DNA of 43,215 bases from Bacteroidetes bacterium GWA2_32_17 (GCA_001769035.1 MENF01000121.1:1-43215); one strand, 5' to 3'. Positions 15,833-24,125 are shown, counted from the stretch's first letter. Notes: generated by a model from the letters alone, not told the origin. Numbers and translations: made by a program.

Positions 15833-18706
15833 TTAAAAACTATAACTAGCACCAATACTAAAGTATGTGCCAACCTTGTAATTAATTGTTTCCTGTTCCC
15901 TTTTTACTATAGTACTGTCTATTCCGGTAAAACTTAGAAATTGTGTATTAACAAAAGGCTGATTTAAAATATCCTGAACCCCGCCTTTTAGTTGAAAATG
16001 TTTGCCCAATTTTTTAGAAAAGGTTAAATCAAGCGAATGACGAGGCATTTCATAAGTATCAGGAATATCTTCATTAGCATTTTGCATTGGTTGTCCAACT
16101 GCAATTATTCTTTTTCCAATAACATTATATAGTAAACTTATCATTAATCCTTGCTCTTCGTTTTGGTAAAACAAACCAATATTTACTATAAATGGTGACT
16201 GTCCTTGCATTGGGCGATCTCTATCTTCAACAGGATTATCAAATTGCACCTTACTTTTTATATAAGAAGCATTTAAAGAAAGATTGAATTTTTTTAAATA
16301 TTTAAAAAAATTATCAGATTTACATAGTTTTTCAAAAGACTTTTTCATTTCTATTTCAGCTCCAATACTTGTAGCTTGTTTTGCATTCTGAAATCCATAC
16401 TGCAAACCACTACCTGCATTTACATAACGTATCTCTATTGGATTAATAAATTGTTTGTAAAAAATTCCGGCTGAAAAAGTTTCAGATTTTGAGGGATATA
16501 GTTCATAACGCAAATCGAAATTATGAATTATAGCGTCTTTAATTTTAGGATTTCCACCAAAAGCAGCATTTAATTCAAAATCATAAAATATAAAAGGTGC
16601 AATTTCTCTGAATTCCGGACGATTAATAGTTTTTCCATAACTTAATCTTAACTGACTTTTTTCTGTTAAATCATAAGAAAGATTTATCGATGGAAACAAC
16701 TTAATGGCATCGTTATTATAATTAACAGGAATTGTAGGATTATCTGACAAAAAACTGTTTAAAGTCTGTATGTTTTTTTCAACTCTAACTCCAGTATATA
16801 TTTGAAATAACAAAGTAACTGGAATCTTAAAAGCTATATATGAAGCAGCCATTAAATTTCCTGCATCATATGAATCGGAAGGGTTTGATGATTCGCTGAT
16901 TTTAATACCATTTATATTGTTAATATTTTGCTCAGTAAAAATTTCATTAGGCGATAAGAATAAATTAATGTTTGTACTATCAGTACTTTTCTTATATCCC
17001 AATAATCTTGCATTAAATACTCTAGTCTTATTTTCAACATAAACTCCCGCTTTTAGCTCAGGTCTAAAATCATTAAATTTAAATTTCTGCTCATAATTTG
17101 CACAACCCATAACAATATTCTCATTTAAATGCATGTATAACCTTCCTGCATATTTAGGTGAAGCAGCCGAACCTATTGCAAGTTCATATTGATTATAATT
17201 TTGGCTTGATGGATCAGTATTTTTAATTGAAGTAAGCCTACGAAGATCTGGCTCATTTCTATTGGCATAAGAATATCCTGCAGTCCAGTTTAATTTCTTC
17301 GAATCTTTACCAAGCGTATGTTGCCCGCCAAGTTGACCCGAATAAGTTGTACGGCTTAAAAAACGATATTCATACGATTTAAAAATTTGCGAACTATAAT
17401 ATTCTTCTCCATTTCTGAATATTGTTTTTGAATATCCTGCTTGATTGAAAATGTTTCTGAATTCTATTTTGTTGTTTTCATTTATTTGCCATGCCCAGTT
17501 ATGCAATACACCTTCTTTGGCCGTATTTGTATATTGTTCATCAATAAAATCAAAATCAGGCACACTTTGGTCCATTGTAAAATTATATACTGTATAATTT
17601 CTTCTATGAATATTCAAATATTGACTTGTATTACTATAATTAATAGCAGAAATATTATTCAAAGTTGTTTTACCTATCTTAAACTTCCTTGTAAATCCTA
17701 ATGAGAATCTTTGATCGGGAATTGCAGTTAATTTATTTGCAGCCCAGCTAGTGTTAATTTCTCTTCCCAATTGTTGTAGTTTTTGTTGATCGTCTGAAAA
17801 ATTGGTAGAATTAAAATCTTCTAATTTATTTAAATGAGATGGAAAATCACTAGGTAATGAGCGAGTTCCATTATCAAAACCAAGAAAATCAGTAGAACTT
17901 CCATGGTATTTATAAAAAGTATTAAAGGTCGTTCCATTTCTATAATGAACGGAATAATTTATCGTAGTTGAATTTTTATCGGAAATGTTTTTTGTAAAAA
18001 TCTGGATAGCCGCGCCAGCAAATTCAGCAGGAAGTTCTGGAGCCGGAGATTTAAAAATTAGAATATTGTCAATTAATGAACTTGGTATTACATCGAATGA
18101 AAATGCTTTAACATCCGATTCAGAACTTGGAGCAGTTGCATTGTTAAGTAGTGTAGAGTTGTATCTTTCACTTAATCCACGAACCATAACAAAACGCCCA
18201 TCAATTACTGTTATTCCTGGAATTCTTTTAATTACTTCAGAAGCATCCTTATCCTGTGAACGTTGAATTACTTCGCTTGATATGCCATTAACTACAAGAT
18301 TACTTTCTTTTATTGAGCTAATAAGTGACATATCGGTATCAGTTTTTCTTGTGGCTACAACACTAATTTCATTTAATTGTGTGGAAGCGGGTTCTAGTTC
18401 TATTGTTACAATCGTTTCTTTGTCATTTGTTACTTTAATATTTTCGAGTATAAATTGGTTATATGAAATATATGAAATAACTAGTTTATATGTTCCGGGT
18501 TTAATGTTTGTTATTATAAAATTACCATCAAAATCAGTAGAAGCTCCTTGCGTTGTCCCTTGTATAATTACATTTGCTCCAAAAACATTTTCTTTTGTTC
18601 CCTTATCTTTAATATTTCCTTTAATACTTCCCATATCTGAAGCTTTAGATATATAAAGATTAATTAGTATAAATGCAAGGACTAAAATAGTTTTTAAATA
18701 AGACAT
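15833..18706 (-). CDS. TonB-dependent outer-membrane receptor with N-terminal CarboxypepD_reg-like domain
   Basis: This 957-residue protein has a signal peptide (1-22) and a carboxypeptidase-regulatory-like domain (about 27-110: 'GANVIIQGTTQGASTDFDGN'). A plug domain follows (about 115-240: 'IKRIPGITVIDGRFVMVRGL', 'ELPAEFAGAAIQIFT'), then a long barrel ending in an aromatic-rich strand (YFSIGASYSF). Such receptors import scarce ligands across the outer membrane using TonB energy. The promoter carries a five-repeat PHO array, so the ligand is probably a phosphorus compound; that is inference. The lipoprotein gene upstream has its own terminator and PHO promoter. Confidence 0.93.
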   Translation of the reverse strand: MSYLKTILVLAFILINLYISKASDMGSIKGNIKDKGTKENVFGANVIIQGTTQGASTDFDGNFIITNIKPGTYKLVISYISYNQFILENIKVTNDKETIVTIELEPASTQLNEISVVATRKTDTDMSLISSIKESNLVVNGISSEVIQRSQDKDASEVIKRIPGITVIDGRFVMVRGLSERYNSTLLNNATAPSSESDVKAFSFDVIPSSLIDNILIFKSPAPELPAEFAGAAIQIFTKNISDKNSTTINYSVHYRNGTTFNTFYKYHGSSTDFLGFDNGTRSLPSDFPSHLNKLEDFNSTNFSDDQQKLQQLGREINTSWAANKLTAIPDQRFSLGFTRKFKIGKTTLNNISAINYSNTSQYLNIHRRNYTVYNFTMDQSVPDFDFIDEQYTNTAKEGVLHNWAWQINENNKIEFRNIFNQAGYSKTIFRNGEEYYSSQIFKSYEYRFLSRTTYSGQLGGQHTLGKDSKKLNWTAGYSYANRNEPDLRRLTSIKNTDPSSQNYNQYELAIGSAASPKYAGRLYMHLNENIVMGCANYEQKFKFNDFRPELKAGVYVENKTRVFNARLLGYKKSTDSTNINLFLSPNEIFTEQNINNINGIKISESSNPSDSYDAGNLMAASYIAFKIPVTLLFQIYTGVRVEKNIQTLNSFLSDNPTIPVNYNNDAIKLFPSINLSYDLTEKSQLRLSYGKTINRPEFREIAPFIFYDFELNAAFGGNPKIKDAIIHNFDLRYELYPSKSETFSAGIFYKQFINPIEIRYVNAGSGLQYGFQNAKQATSIGAEIEMKKSFEKLCKSDNFFKYLKKFNLSLNASYIKSKVQFDNPVEDRDRPMQGQSPFIVNIGLFYQNEEQGLMISLLYNVIGKRIIAVGQPMQNANEDIPDTYEMPRHSLDLTFSKKLGKHFQLKGGVQDILNQPFVNTQFLSFTGIDSTIVKREQETINYKVGTYFSIGASYSF

Positions 18707-18727
18707 TTTATTTACTTTTTATGATTG

Positions 18728-18783
18728 CAAAATTATTAACGCAATTTTAATTAAATGTTAAGTTGGTTTTAATGAATTGTTAT
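18728..18783 (-). promoter_or_regulatory. Five-repeat PHO-box array and promoter of the TonB receptor
   Basis: Plus-strand six-mers TATTAA, TTTTAA, TGTTAA, TTTTAA and TGTTAT start at 18734, 18745, 18756, 18767 and 18778, exactly 11 bp apart. The minus-strand -7 box TAATTTTG lies at 18735-18728. The strongest repeat (18756) is 20 bp from it. Confidence 0.7.
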
Positions 18784-18794
18784 TTATAATAAAT

Positions 18795-18821
18795 AAGGGA
18801 TGCCTTAAAAAGGCATCCCTT
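18795..18821 (-). terminator. Intrinsic terminator after the beta-helix lipoprotein gene
   Basis: A perfect 12-bp stem (AAGGGATGCCTT with its complement) and 3-base loop, 28 bp past the lipoprotein stop, followed on the minus strand by a T-rich tract. It separates this gene from the TonB receptor. Confidence 0.7.
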
Positions 18822-18848
18822 TACAAAAATCCATTGAAAAAAAGATTA

Positions 18849-20210
18849 TTAGTAAGCAGAATTTTGCGGATCGAAGTTAGCCCAGCCACTTAACCAATCA
18901 GTAGTACCAAATGCACCACGATAAGATACAACATCAAAACCAGTTGCTATATTAGGATTTGTAAAACTTGCTGTTCCTAATAAAGGTGAATTTGATAGAG
19001 GCAAGAAATTTGGAGTTGTACCCCATGGATCAGTTACTTTTAAAGATGAATTACTCATTAAAGTATCATTATTTGCACCTAAATACCAAGTTGCAACTTG
19101 TGAAGCACTCCATGTTGCACCGCTTGAGGCGACTGAAAAGAATGAACTTGCATCTGTACAACCAGCTATGGTTACATTTTGTAATTGTAAATCACTATTT
19201 GTTGCATTAGTTTCACATTTTGTACCATCTAGTAATAATCCACCTAGATAACCTGCTATAACAGAATTGTATAAACAAAGACGTGAATTTCTACGTATAT
19301 GCAAACCTTTTTTATAGTTTGCACTAATATCTTTTGTTGATGAAGATGCTCTAGGACCAAACACGCTAACATTACTAAAAATAGGATGAGTGAAAGGAGA
19401 ATTATCTGAACCAGCAGCATCGTTATCTGACTCAAAGCCATTAGAACCAGAAATGTCGGCTACGTTTTTATCACGTAAAGATACAGCAAATTGTACTTTT
19501 CCCATAAATCCATAATCAGTATCAAAATCATCGTCTAATCCTTTGTAAGCAACTATATGTTTACAGTTTACAGTACCACCAAACCATTCAAATGAATCAT
19601 CATTTGAATAAGAAACCATAACATAATCAATAGTTGTGCTACTACCTACTGCGCAAAAAGTTAATCCATTAAGTTCTTTGTCTGGCATTAAAGGATAACC
19701 AGCATATTCTATACGTACATATTTTAAGGTGCCTGAATTATCAAGTGGGTCTGTACCGCCATAAACAGTGCGTGGACCACCTTCAACTTGTGGGTTAGTC
19801 TGGTTTACTGGAGCTTTTCCACAAATTACAACACCACCCCAATCGCCACGATTACGAAACGAAACAGGAGCGTTTGAAGTAAAAATAATTGGCTGACTTG
19901 CAGTACCATTTGCTTCAATTTTAGCACCTCTTTCAATAATTAATGTGCCCATTGTTGTTTTGTCACCTTTAATAATAGTACCAGGATTGATTGTTAATGT
20001 AACACCATCCACAACATAAACAAAACCTTTTAATAAATACTTTTTATCTGCTGTCCATGTTGTGTTAGAAGTAATTTCGCCAGTTACTTCAATAATAGAT
20101 GATGCAGGAGTTGGTTCTGGTTCTACAGTTTCCTTTTTTTTACATGAGGTAAAACTCATACTAAAACCAATTAATAATGCTAATGCATAAAACAAAAAAC
20201 TTTTTTTCAT
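18849..20210 (-). CDS. Predicted beta-helix surface lipoprotein, Pho-controlled
   Basis: This 453-residue lipoprotein has its lipid-anchor Cys at 23 (SFTSCKKK). A short linker 'EPEPTPASS' is followed by a right-handed beta-helix-like body with repeated short strands ('TLTINPGTIIKGDK', 'GTLIIERGAKIEANG'). Conserved-looking acidic, Gly-rich stretches include 'SNDDSFEWFGG', 'LDDDFDTDYGF' and 'FESDNDAAGS', which could bind a cation. I recall similar proteins in Bacteroidota without assigned function. Neighbours are the TonB receptor downstream and a divergent small regulatory-fold gene, all with PHO-type promoters. It may capture or process the receptor's ligand; that is inference. Confidence 0.8.
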   Translation of the reverse strand: MKKSFLFYALALLIGFSMSFTSCKKKETVEPEPTPASSIIEVTGEITSNTTWTADKKYLLKGFVYVVDGVTLTINPGTIIKGDKTTMGTLIIERGAKIEANGTASQPIIFTSNAPVSFRNRGDWGGVVICGKAPVNQTNPQVEGGPRTVYGGTDPLDNSGTLKYVRIEYAGYPLMPDKELNGLTFCAVGSSTTIDYVMVSYSNDDSFEWFGGTVNCKHIVAYKGLDDDFDTDYGFMGKVQFAVSLRDKNVADISGSNGFESDNDAAGSDNSPFTHPIFSNVSVFGPRASSSTKDISANYKKGLHIRRNSRLCLYNSVIAGYLGGLLLDGTKCETNATNSDLQLQNVTIAGCTDASSFFSVASSGATWSASQVATWYLGANNDTLMSNSSLKVTDPWGTTPNFLPLSNSPLLGTASFTNPNIATGFDVVSYRGAFGTTDWLSGWANFDPQNSAY

Positions 20211-20252
20211 AATAAAATATTTAAATGATTAATAAATTTAAAATTACTGATG

Positions 20253-20330
20253 CAAAGATTGTCTATTGTATTAAAAGTGCTGTTACCAAATCTTTATTTA
20301 AACTTTACCAATTTGTTACCAATTTGTTAA
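20253..20330 (-). promoter_or_regulatory. Five-repeat PHO-box array and promoter of the beta-helix lipoprotein
   Basis: Plus-strand six-mers start at 20281 (TGTTAC), 20292 (CTTTAT), 20303 (CTTTAC), 20314 (TGTTAC) and 20325 (TGTTAA), every 11 bp. The minus-strand -7-like box AATCTTTG is at 20260-20253, exactly 20 bp from the first repeat. Confidence 0.7.
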
Positions 20331-20347
20331 TTAAAAATAATCTAATG

Positions 20348-20392
20348 TTAACGTAAGTTTAACATTGAGTAATAACATAGAATCTATATTTG
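20348..20392 (+). promoter_or_regulatory. PHO-box promoter of the small regulatory-fold gene at 20414
   Basis: TTAACG (20348-20353) and TTAACA (20359-20364) are 11 bp apart. TATATTTG, a consensus -7 box, follows at 20385-20392 after exactly 20 bp. A weaker third site (TAATAA) lies at 20370. Confidence 0.7.
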
Positions 20393-20413
20393 CAAATAAA
20401 TAAAATTAAAAAA

Positions 20414-20752
20414 ATGAAAACACTATTTATTATTCTCGCAACATTAGTAATAGCTATAAATTCTAACGCAACTGATATTAAAAGCAAGAAATCAAACACC
20501 ACTTTTATTTCAGGAAAAGTAACCGATATTAATACAGGTGAAGCACTTGTTGGAGTAAAAATTCAAATATCAGGAAATGATAATATCGTGTACACAGATT
20601 TTGATGGTAATTTTAAATTAGATGTTTCTGATGCTGGTAATTATAATTTGAAAGTTTCTTATATCTCTTATAAAGAAGATACTTTAACTGATATTAAAAT
20701 TGGAACCGATTCTGAAAACAAGTTGTCAGTAAAGTTAGCTCCAAAAAAATAA
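20414..20752 (+). CDS. Small secreted protein with a single CarboxypepD_reg-like domain
   Basis: ATG 20414 gives 112 residues; an in-frame TTG at 20390 lies in the -7 box and is not used. It has a signal peptide (MKTLFIILATLVIAINSNA), then one carboxypeptidase-regulatory-like beta-sandwich: 'ISGKVTDINTGEALVGVKIQ', 'TDFDGNFKLDV', 'YISYKEDTL'. This is the same fold as the N-terminal domain of the TonB receptor at 15833-18706, here without plug or barrel. It is divergent from the lipoprotein gene, and both face a shared region with two PHO arrays. It could be a periplasmic or surface accessory of the receptor; that is inference. Confidence 0.8.
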   Translation: MKTLFIILATLVIAINSNATDIKSKKSNTTFISGKVTDINTGEALVGVKIQISGNDNIVYTDFDGNFKLDVSDAGNYNLKVSYISYKEDTLTDIKIGTDSENKLSVKLAPKK

Positions 20753-20781
20753 TTAAATTCTATTTTAATTCCACTTTCTGA

Positions 20782-20812
20782 ATTGCTTAATAGTGTATAC
20801 TGTTAAGCAATC
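20782..20812 (+). terminator. Intrinsic terminator after the small regulatory-fold gene
   Basis: A 13-bp stem (ATTGCTTAATAGT with ACTGTTAAGCAAT, one wobble pair) and 4-base loop, followed by a T-rich run, 30 bp past the stop at 20752. Confidence 0.6.
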
Positions 20813-20844
20813 TTTGTTATTTATTTAAAGAACAGGTATTATAA

Positions 20845-20876
20845 TTTGTGCAATAACTAAAGTATCGTTAATTTTG
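20845..20876 (+). promoter_or_regulatory. Vegetative-type promoter of the MORN-repeat gene
   Basis: TTTG (20845-20848), a 20-bp spacer and TAATTTTG (20869-20876). No PHO-type repeats are seen, so this gene marks the edge of the predicted regulon. Confidence 0.5.
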
Positions 20877-20912
20877 TGTTTTTTAAAAAAATATTAAGAA
20901 CGTTATTTAATC

Positions 20913-21362
20913 ATGAAAAAATATTTAGTTTTAATCAGCTTAATTTTATTTTCTTCGTTAATTTTTGCACAACAGATTGAAGAAAAAGGTGGATTATATT
21001 ATAATAATAATAAACTTTACACTGGGTTATTTGAAAAAAAGGATAATGATGCAATTACAAAAATGAATATCTCAGTGGGTAAGTTAGATGGAATTACAAC
21101 AGTTTTTTATTTATCTGGACAAAAGAAGGAACAGCAATCATATAAAAATGGACTGTTCGATGGTTTATGGGTTACCTGGAATGAAAATGGACAAAAACTT
21201 GCAGAGGCAAATTATAAAGAAGGAAATAAAGATGGCAAGTGGTTTATTTGGGACGAAAAAGGCATTTTGCGATATGAAATGAATTACGAAAACGGTCAAC
21301 GTAAAGGGAAATGGGTGATGTCTGATGAAAAGGGTAAATTAATATCAGAAAAAGAATATTAA
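20913..21362 (+). CDS. Secreted MORN/YwqK-type repeat protein
   Basis: This 149-residue protein has a signal peptide (MKKYLVLISLILFSSLIFAQ) and three to four MORN_2-type repeats, such as 'YKNGLFDGLWVTWNENGQKL', 'YKEGNKDGKWFIWDEKG' and 'YENGQRKGKWVMSDEKGKL'. Such repeats are common in Bacteroidota and in YwqK-like proteins labelled as antitoxins, but no toxin partner is visible here. The function is unknown. A longer protein with a similar repeat lies at 21868-23013. Confidence 0.75.
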   Translation: MKKYLVLISLILFSSLIFAQQIEEKGGLYYNNNKLYTGLFEKKDNDAITKMNISVGKLDGITTVFYLSGQKKEQQSYKNGLFDGLWVTWNENGQKLAEANYKEGNKDGKWFIWDEKGILRYEMNYENGQRKGKWVMSDEKGKLISEKEY

Positions 21363-21462
21363 TAACATATTACAGTGTTAATAAAACACAAAAGTATTTT
21401 GCATTTTATAAAAAAGTTAGTCTTAATATTTAAAAGGATTGAGGTATTATGTGGATTCTTCG

Positions 21463-21551
21463 CTCACTCAGAATGACATAGGTGAAAGCTGGCAATATCG
21501 TTATAAAATCCCTTTTGTAATTCTGAACGGAGTTTACTGAGTGAGGAACCG
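21463..21551. repeat. Imperfect inverted repeat at the breakpoint of the porin fragment
   Basis: ATTCTTCGCTCACTCAGAAT near 21463 pairs imperfectly with ATTCTGAACGGAGTTTACTG near 21522. The segment ends right where similarity to the porin gene begins. A related degenerate copy lies at 24669-24812. Confidence 0.4.
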
Positions 21552-21554
21552 AGC

Positions 21555-21758
21555 TTGAAACTGGGCTTGAACATAACCAGAAATTTTTAATTTTTTAAGA
21601 AGAATAAAATCTGATTGCAGTTTTTGAACAGTTGTTGTAAGTGTGTCAATTGGGTTTTGTTCAACCTCCTGCGATTTAACATTATAACTAAATAAAGCAA
21701 ATAATGTAATTGCTAAAGTTACTTTTTTTAACATTTCGTTCCACTTTTTGTTTTTCAT
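21555..21758 (-). pseudogene. Truncated duplicate of the porin O/P gene (5' end only)
   Basis: From 21555 to 21850 the sequence is collinear, without indels and with about 15 substitutions by my reading, with 10995-11290. That stretch covers the porin promoter and its first 68 or so codons. The reading frame starts at ATG 21758 (MKNKKWNEMLKKVTLAI...), keeps the signal peptide and coiled coil, and then stops at 21534 after a few unrelated residues from an inverted repeat. No barrel remains. It is a recent partial duplication: the product, if made, would be a short secreted peptide. Confidence 0.85.
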
Positions 21759-21782
21759 AAAATTTATATCTGAATTTTGATA

Positions 21783-21849
21783 CAAATTAAATTAAACAGT
21801 GTTACCTGAATGTTAAGGATATTTTAAATGAATGTTAATAGTTTGTTAA
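21783..21849 (-). promoter_or_regulatory. Duplicated PHO-box array and promoter of the porin fragment
   Basis: Six-mers start at 21800, 21811, 21822, 21833 and 21844, every 11 bp, with -7-like TTAATTTG at 21790-21783. The repeat at 21833 (TGTTAA) matches the site pattern better than its counterpart at 11273 (TATTAA). Confidence 0.6.
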
Positions 21850-21867
21850 GATTTTATTAAATTTGCT

Positions 21868-23013
21868 TTGCAAACTATAAGAAAAGTGATTAAATATTAT
21901 CTTATAATAGTTTTCTGTTATTTCCAAACATTTCTTTTTGGGCAATTAACGTCGTCCGATACTATAACATCAGACAAGGTTATTGTAATAAAAGAGAATA
22001 ATAAGAAAAAATATTTTTATAAAAGCGACACTATTGATTTTAAAAAAAACCGTATAGAGCATGCCATAATTGCTGAATATTATCAGAAATGTAACAATTT
22101 TCCAAAATGTTTCAAAGAAATACAAAATGGTAAATTGTTAAAAGCAAAGCGTTTTACTTATTATCAAAACTGCAATATTCGTGAAGTTTATAATACTAAA
22201 AAAAACAAAATAAAAAATGGCGAATATACGCTTTGGTCAACAAATGGGAATAAAATAATGGAGGGAAATTATTTTCACGGAAAAAGAAATGGAATATTCA
22301 AATATTATAATTATCAAACAAATATAACAAAATATAAAGATTATAGATATGGATTAAGAGTTAACAAATACAATAGTAAAAATTTACAAGACACTATTCA
22401 AATAAAAAACATTGTTACAGCCGATTTGACTTGCCTTATAATTTATTCAATTAAAGCAGATTATGAAAGATTTATTGGTAAAAAGCATATTTTAAAATTC
22501 GAGATTGGCTCAAAACCATTTTATAATAAAGAAGGTACAAATTATTTAACTAATTTATCAATTACAAATCCTTTTATTTTTTTCTCGCCAAAAATGTTTT
22601 TATTTTCGATTGATAACGAAAAGCTCTTTGGTATAAATAGGAGATTGTCTTTTGTTTCGTGCGGAGTTTATTATTTATCGAAAAGTTACAAAAATCTAAT
22701 TTATCATGAATCTTTGCCCGAACCGTATTTATTACGCAAGTATAAACAATCAGAAGATACTCGTATTTATGGTTTAAAATTTTTATTTGGTAAAAAATAT
22801 ATTTACGGTAAAGGCAAAATAAAAGAAGTGCTTAGTTTTAACTTTGGAATTGGTATAAGCCACAGGAACACAACTCGTATAATTTATGGAGTAGGTTCTG
22901 ACAGTAATCATAACAATCAAAATGTATATTTATATCCCGAACCAGAAATAAAAAAAATTAATAAATATGAACCAACTTTTCATTTTGGTTTAAAATATGG
23001 AATAGGATGGTAA
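21868..23013 (+). CDS. Secreted/outer-membrane protein with MORN-like repeat, unknown
   Basis: This 381-residue frame has no ATG near its start; TTG 21868 or GTG 21886 are the candidates, and either leaves a signal peptide ending 'FQTFLFG'. A consensus-like -7 box TAAATTTG (21858-21865) overlaps this region, so the start is uncertain. Residues about 105-150 contain a MORN-like repeat ('NGEYTLWSTNGNKIMEGNYF'). The C-terminal half is beta-strand rich and ends 'FHFGLKYGIGW', suggesting an outer-membrane barrel. It begins just past the duplicated porin promoter. Function unrecognised. Confidence 0.65.
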   Translation: MQTIRKVIKYYLIIVFCYFQTFLFGQLTSSDTITSDKVIVIKENNKKKYFYKSDTIDFKKNRIEHAIIAEYYQKCNNFPKCFKEIQNGKLLKAKRFTYYQNCNIREVYNTKKNKIKNGEYTLWSTNGNKIMEGNYFHGKRNGIFKYYNYQTNITKYKDYRYGLRVNKYNSKNLQDTIQIKNIVTADLTCLIIYSIKADYERFIGKKHILKFEIGSKPFYNKEGTNYLTNLSITNPFIFFSPKMFLFSIDNEKLFGINRRLSFVSCGVYYLSKSYKNLIYHESLPEPYLLRKYKQSEDTRIYGLKFLFGKKYIYGKGKIKEVLSFNFGIGISHRNTTRIIYGVGSDSNHNNQNVYLYPEPEIKKINKYEPTFHFGLKYGIGW

Positions 23014-23020
23014 TAATTGC

Positions 23021-23140
23021 TTAAATGGTAGTTTTGTTTGCCAACACTTTTAAAAGCACTTCCATACTTTTCCAAAGCTTGTTGGCAGTTTTATCCCAGG
23101 TAAATTTCTGTTTGCGAATTTTAACATTTTCAATTAAAGT
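23021..23140 (-). pseudogene. Remnant of a glycosyltransferase C-terminus
   Basis: A short minus-strand frame ends at TAA 23021 and reads '...IRKQKFTWDKTANKLWKSME', resembling the final helix 'FSWEKTA' of GT4-type glycosyltransferases. An in-frame stop lies just upstream, and nothing recognisable precedes it. I treat it as a gene relic, with moderate doubt. Confidence 0.35.
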
Positions 23141-23244
23141 TTTTTAATGGTTTTATCGCGTTATCTTCATATTTTTTTATTTTCTTTTAATTATATTAAT
23201 TTTTTTTATAATTTTGCCGGATAATTAATTAAAAACTAAATTTT

Positions 23245-24102
23245 ATGAAAAAACTTTTTTATTCATTTTTGTTTATTTTATTGGGGGTTAATTTAACATT
23301 CGCCCAATTATCGGACAGAGTAAATAGTCCAAGCACATTTAAAATCGGCACCAGACCTGTTGCAGGAAACTGGGGTATTGTAATTGCTCCCAGCTATCAG
23401 GATTTTTCTGATATCATAAACCGTATTGATGGCGATGATTCTACCGAGGTAAAAAATATTTTACCAGTTATTGCTTTAAGAATTTATAAATCGGATAATC
23501 TTGTTTTAAGAATTGGTCTTCGTTCAAAATCCAGTAATTTAAAAATATCGGGTAACCTCTTCCTCCCAGATTCAATACTTAATCAAAATCTTACTGAATT
23601 AAAATACCAGCGTAGAACTGCAGAGTTGTACATCACTCCAGGTGTTGAGTATCATTTTTCTAAATCAAACATTCTTGATGTGTATCTTGGTGCAAGTATT
23701 CCATTAGGATATGTTAAAGAAAACCAAACAGATTATTTGCGTTCAGCAACAGCAGATTATCAAAGTTATGAACGTACCAGATTTTCATTAGCTTATGGTT
23801 TTGAAGGATTTATTGGAGTTCAGGCATTTGTTGCCGACCTTCCTCTTTCTATAGGAATAGAACTTGGTACCACTGCATTAGGTAAATTAGGTAAAAAATG
23901 GAAAGTAAAATATTCGGCTAAGAGTGGAACTACTCTTACTGATCAAACTTATTATACATTAAACCTTGATAATGACGACCAGATTGATCCCTTATCAGCT
24001 GGCACAATTGCTCAAACTAGTACCTTTGATAAGCTAACTGCTAAATCTTTTGGTATTGATGGAATGGCACGGCTTACATTAAGTTATTATTTTAATAAGT
24101 AA
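23245..24102 (+). CDS. Predicted outer-membrane beta-barrel protein
   Basis: This 285-residue protein has a signal peptide (cut after LTFAQ). Alternating strands follow, such as 'PVIALRIYKSDNLVLRIGLR', 'ITPGVEYHF' and 'LDVYLGASIPLGYV', and it ends 'LTLSYYFNK', as in small outer-membrane barrels. A -7 box TAATTTTG lies at 23209-23216. A lipoprotein gene follows 23 bp later, so the two probably form an operon closed by the terminator at 24591. No specific function is recognised. Confidence 0.75.
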   Translation: MKKLFYSFLFILLGVNLTFAQLSDRVNSPSTFKIGTRPVAGNWGIVIAPSYQDFSDIINRIDGDDSTEVKNILPVIALRIYKSDNLVLRIGLRSKSSNLKISGNLFLPDSILNQNLTELKYQRRTAELYITPGVEYHFSKSNILDVYLGASIPLGYVKENQTDYLRSATADYQSYERTRFSLAYGFEGFIGVQAFVADLPLSIGIELGTTALGKLGKKWKVKYSAKSGTTLTDQTYYTLNLDNDDQIDPLSAGTIAQTSTFDKLTAKSFGIDGMARLTLSYYFNK

Positions 24103-24125
24103 TCATTTAATCTAAATTAAAATTT

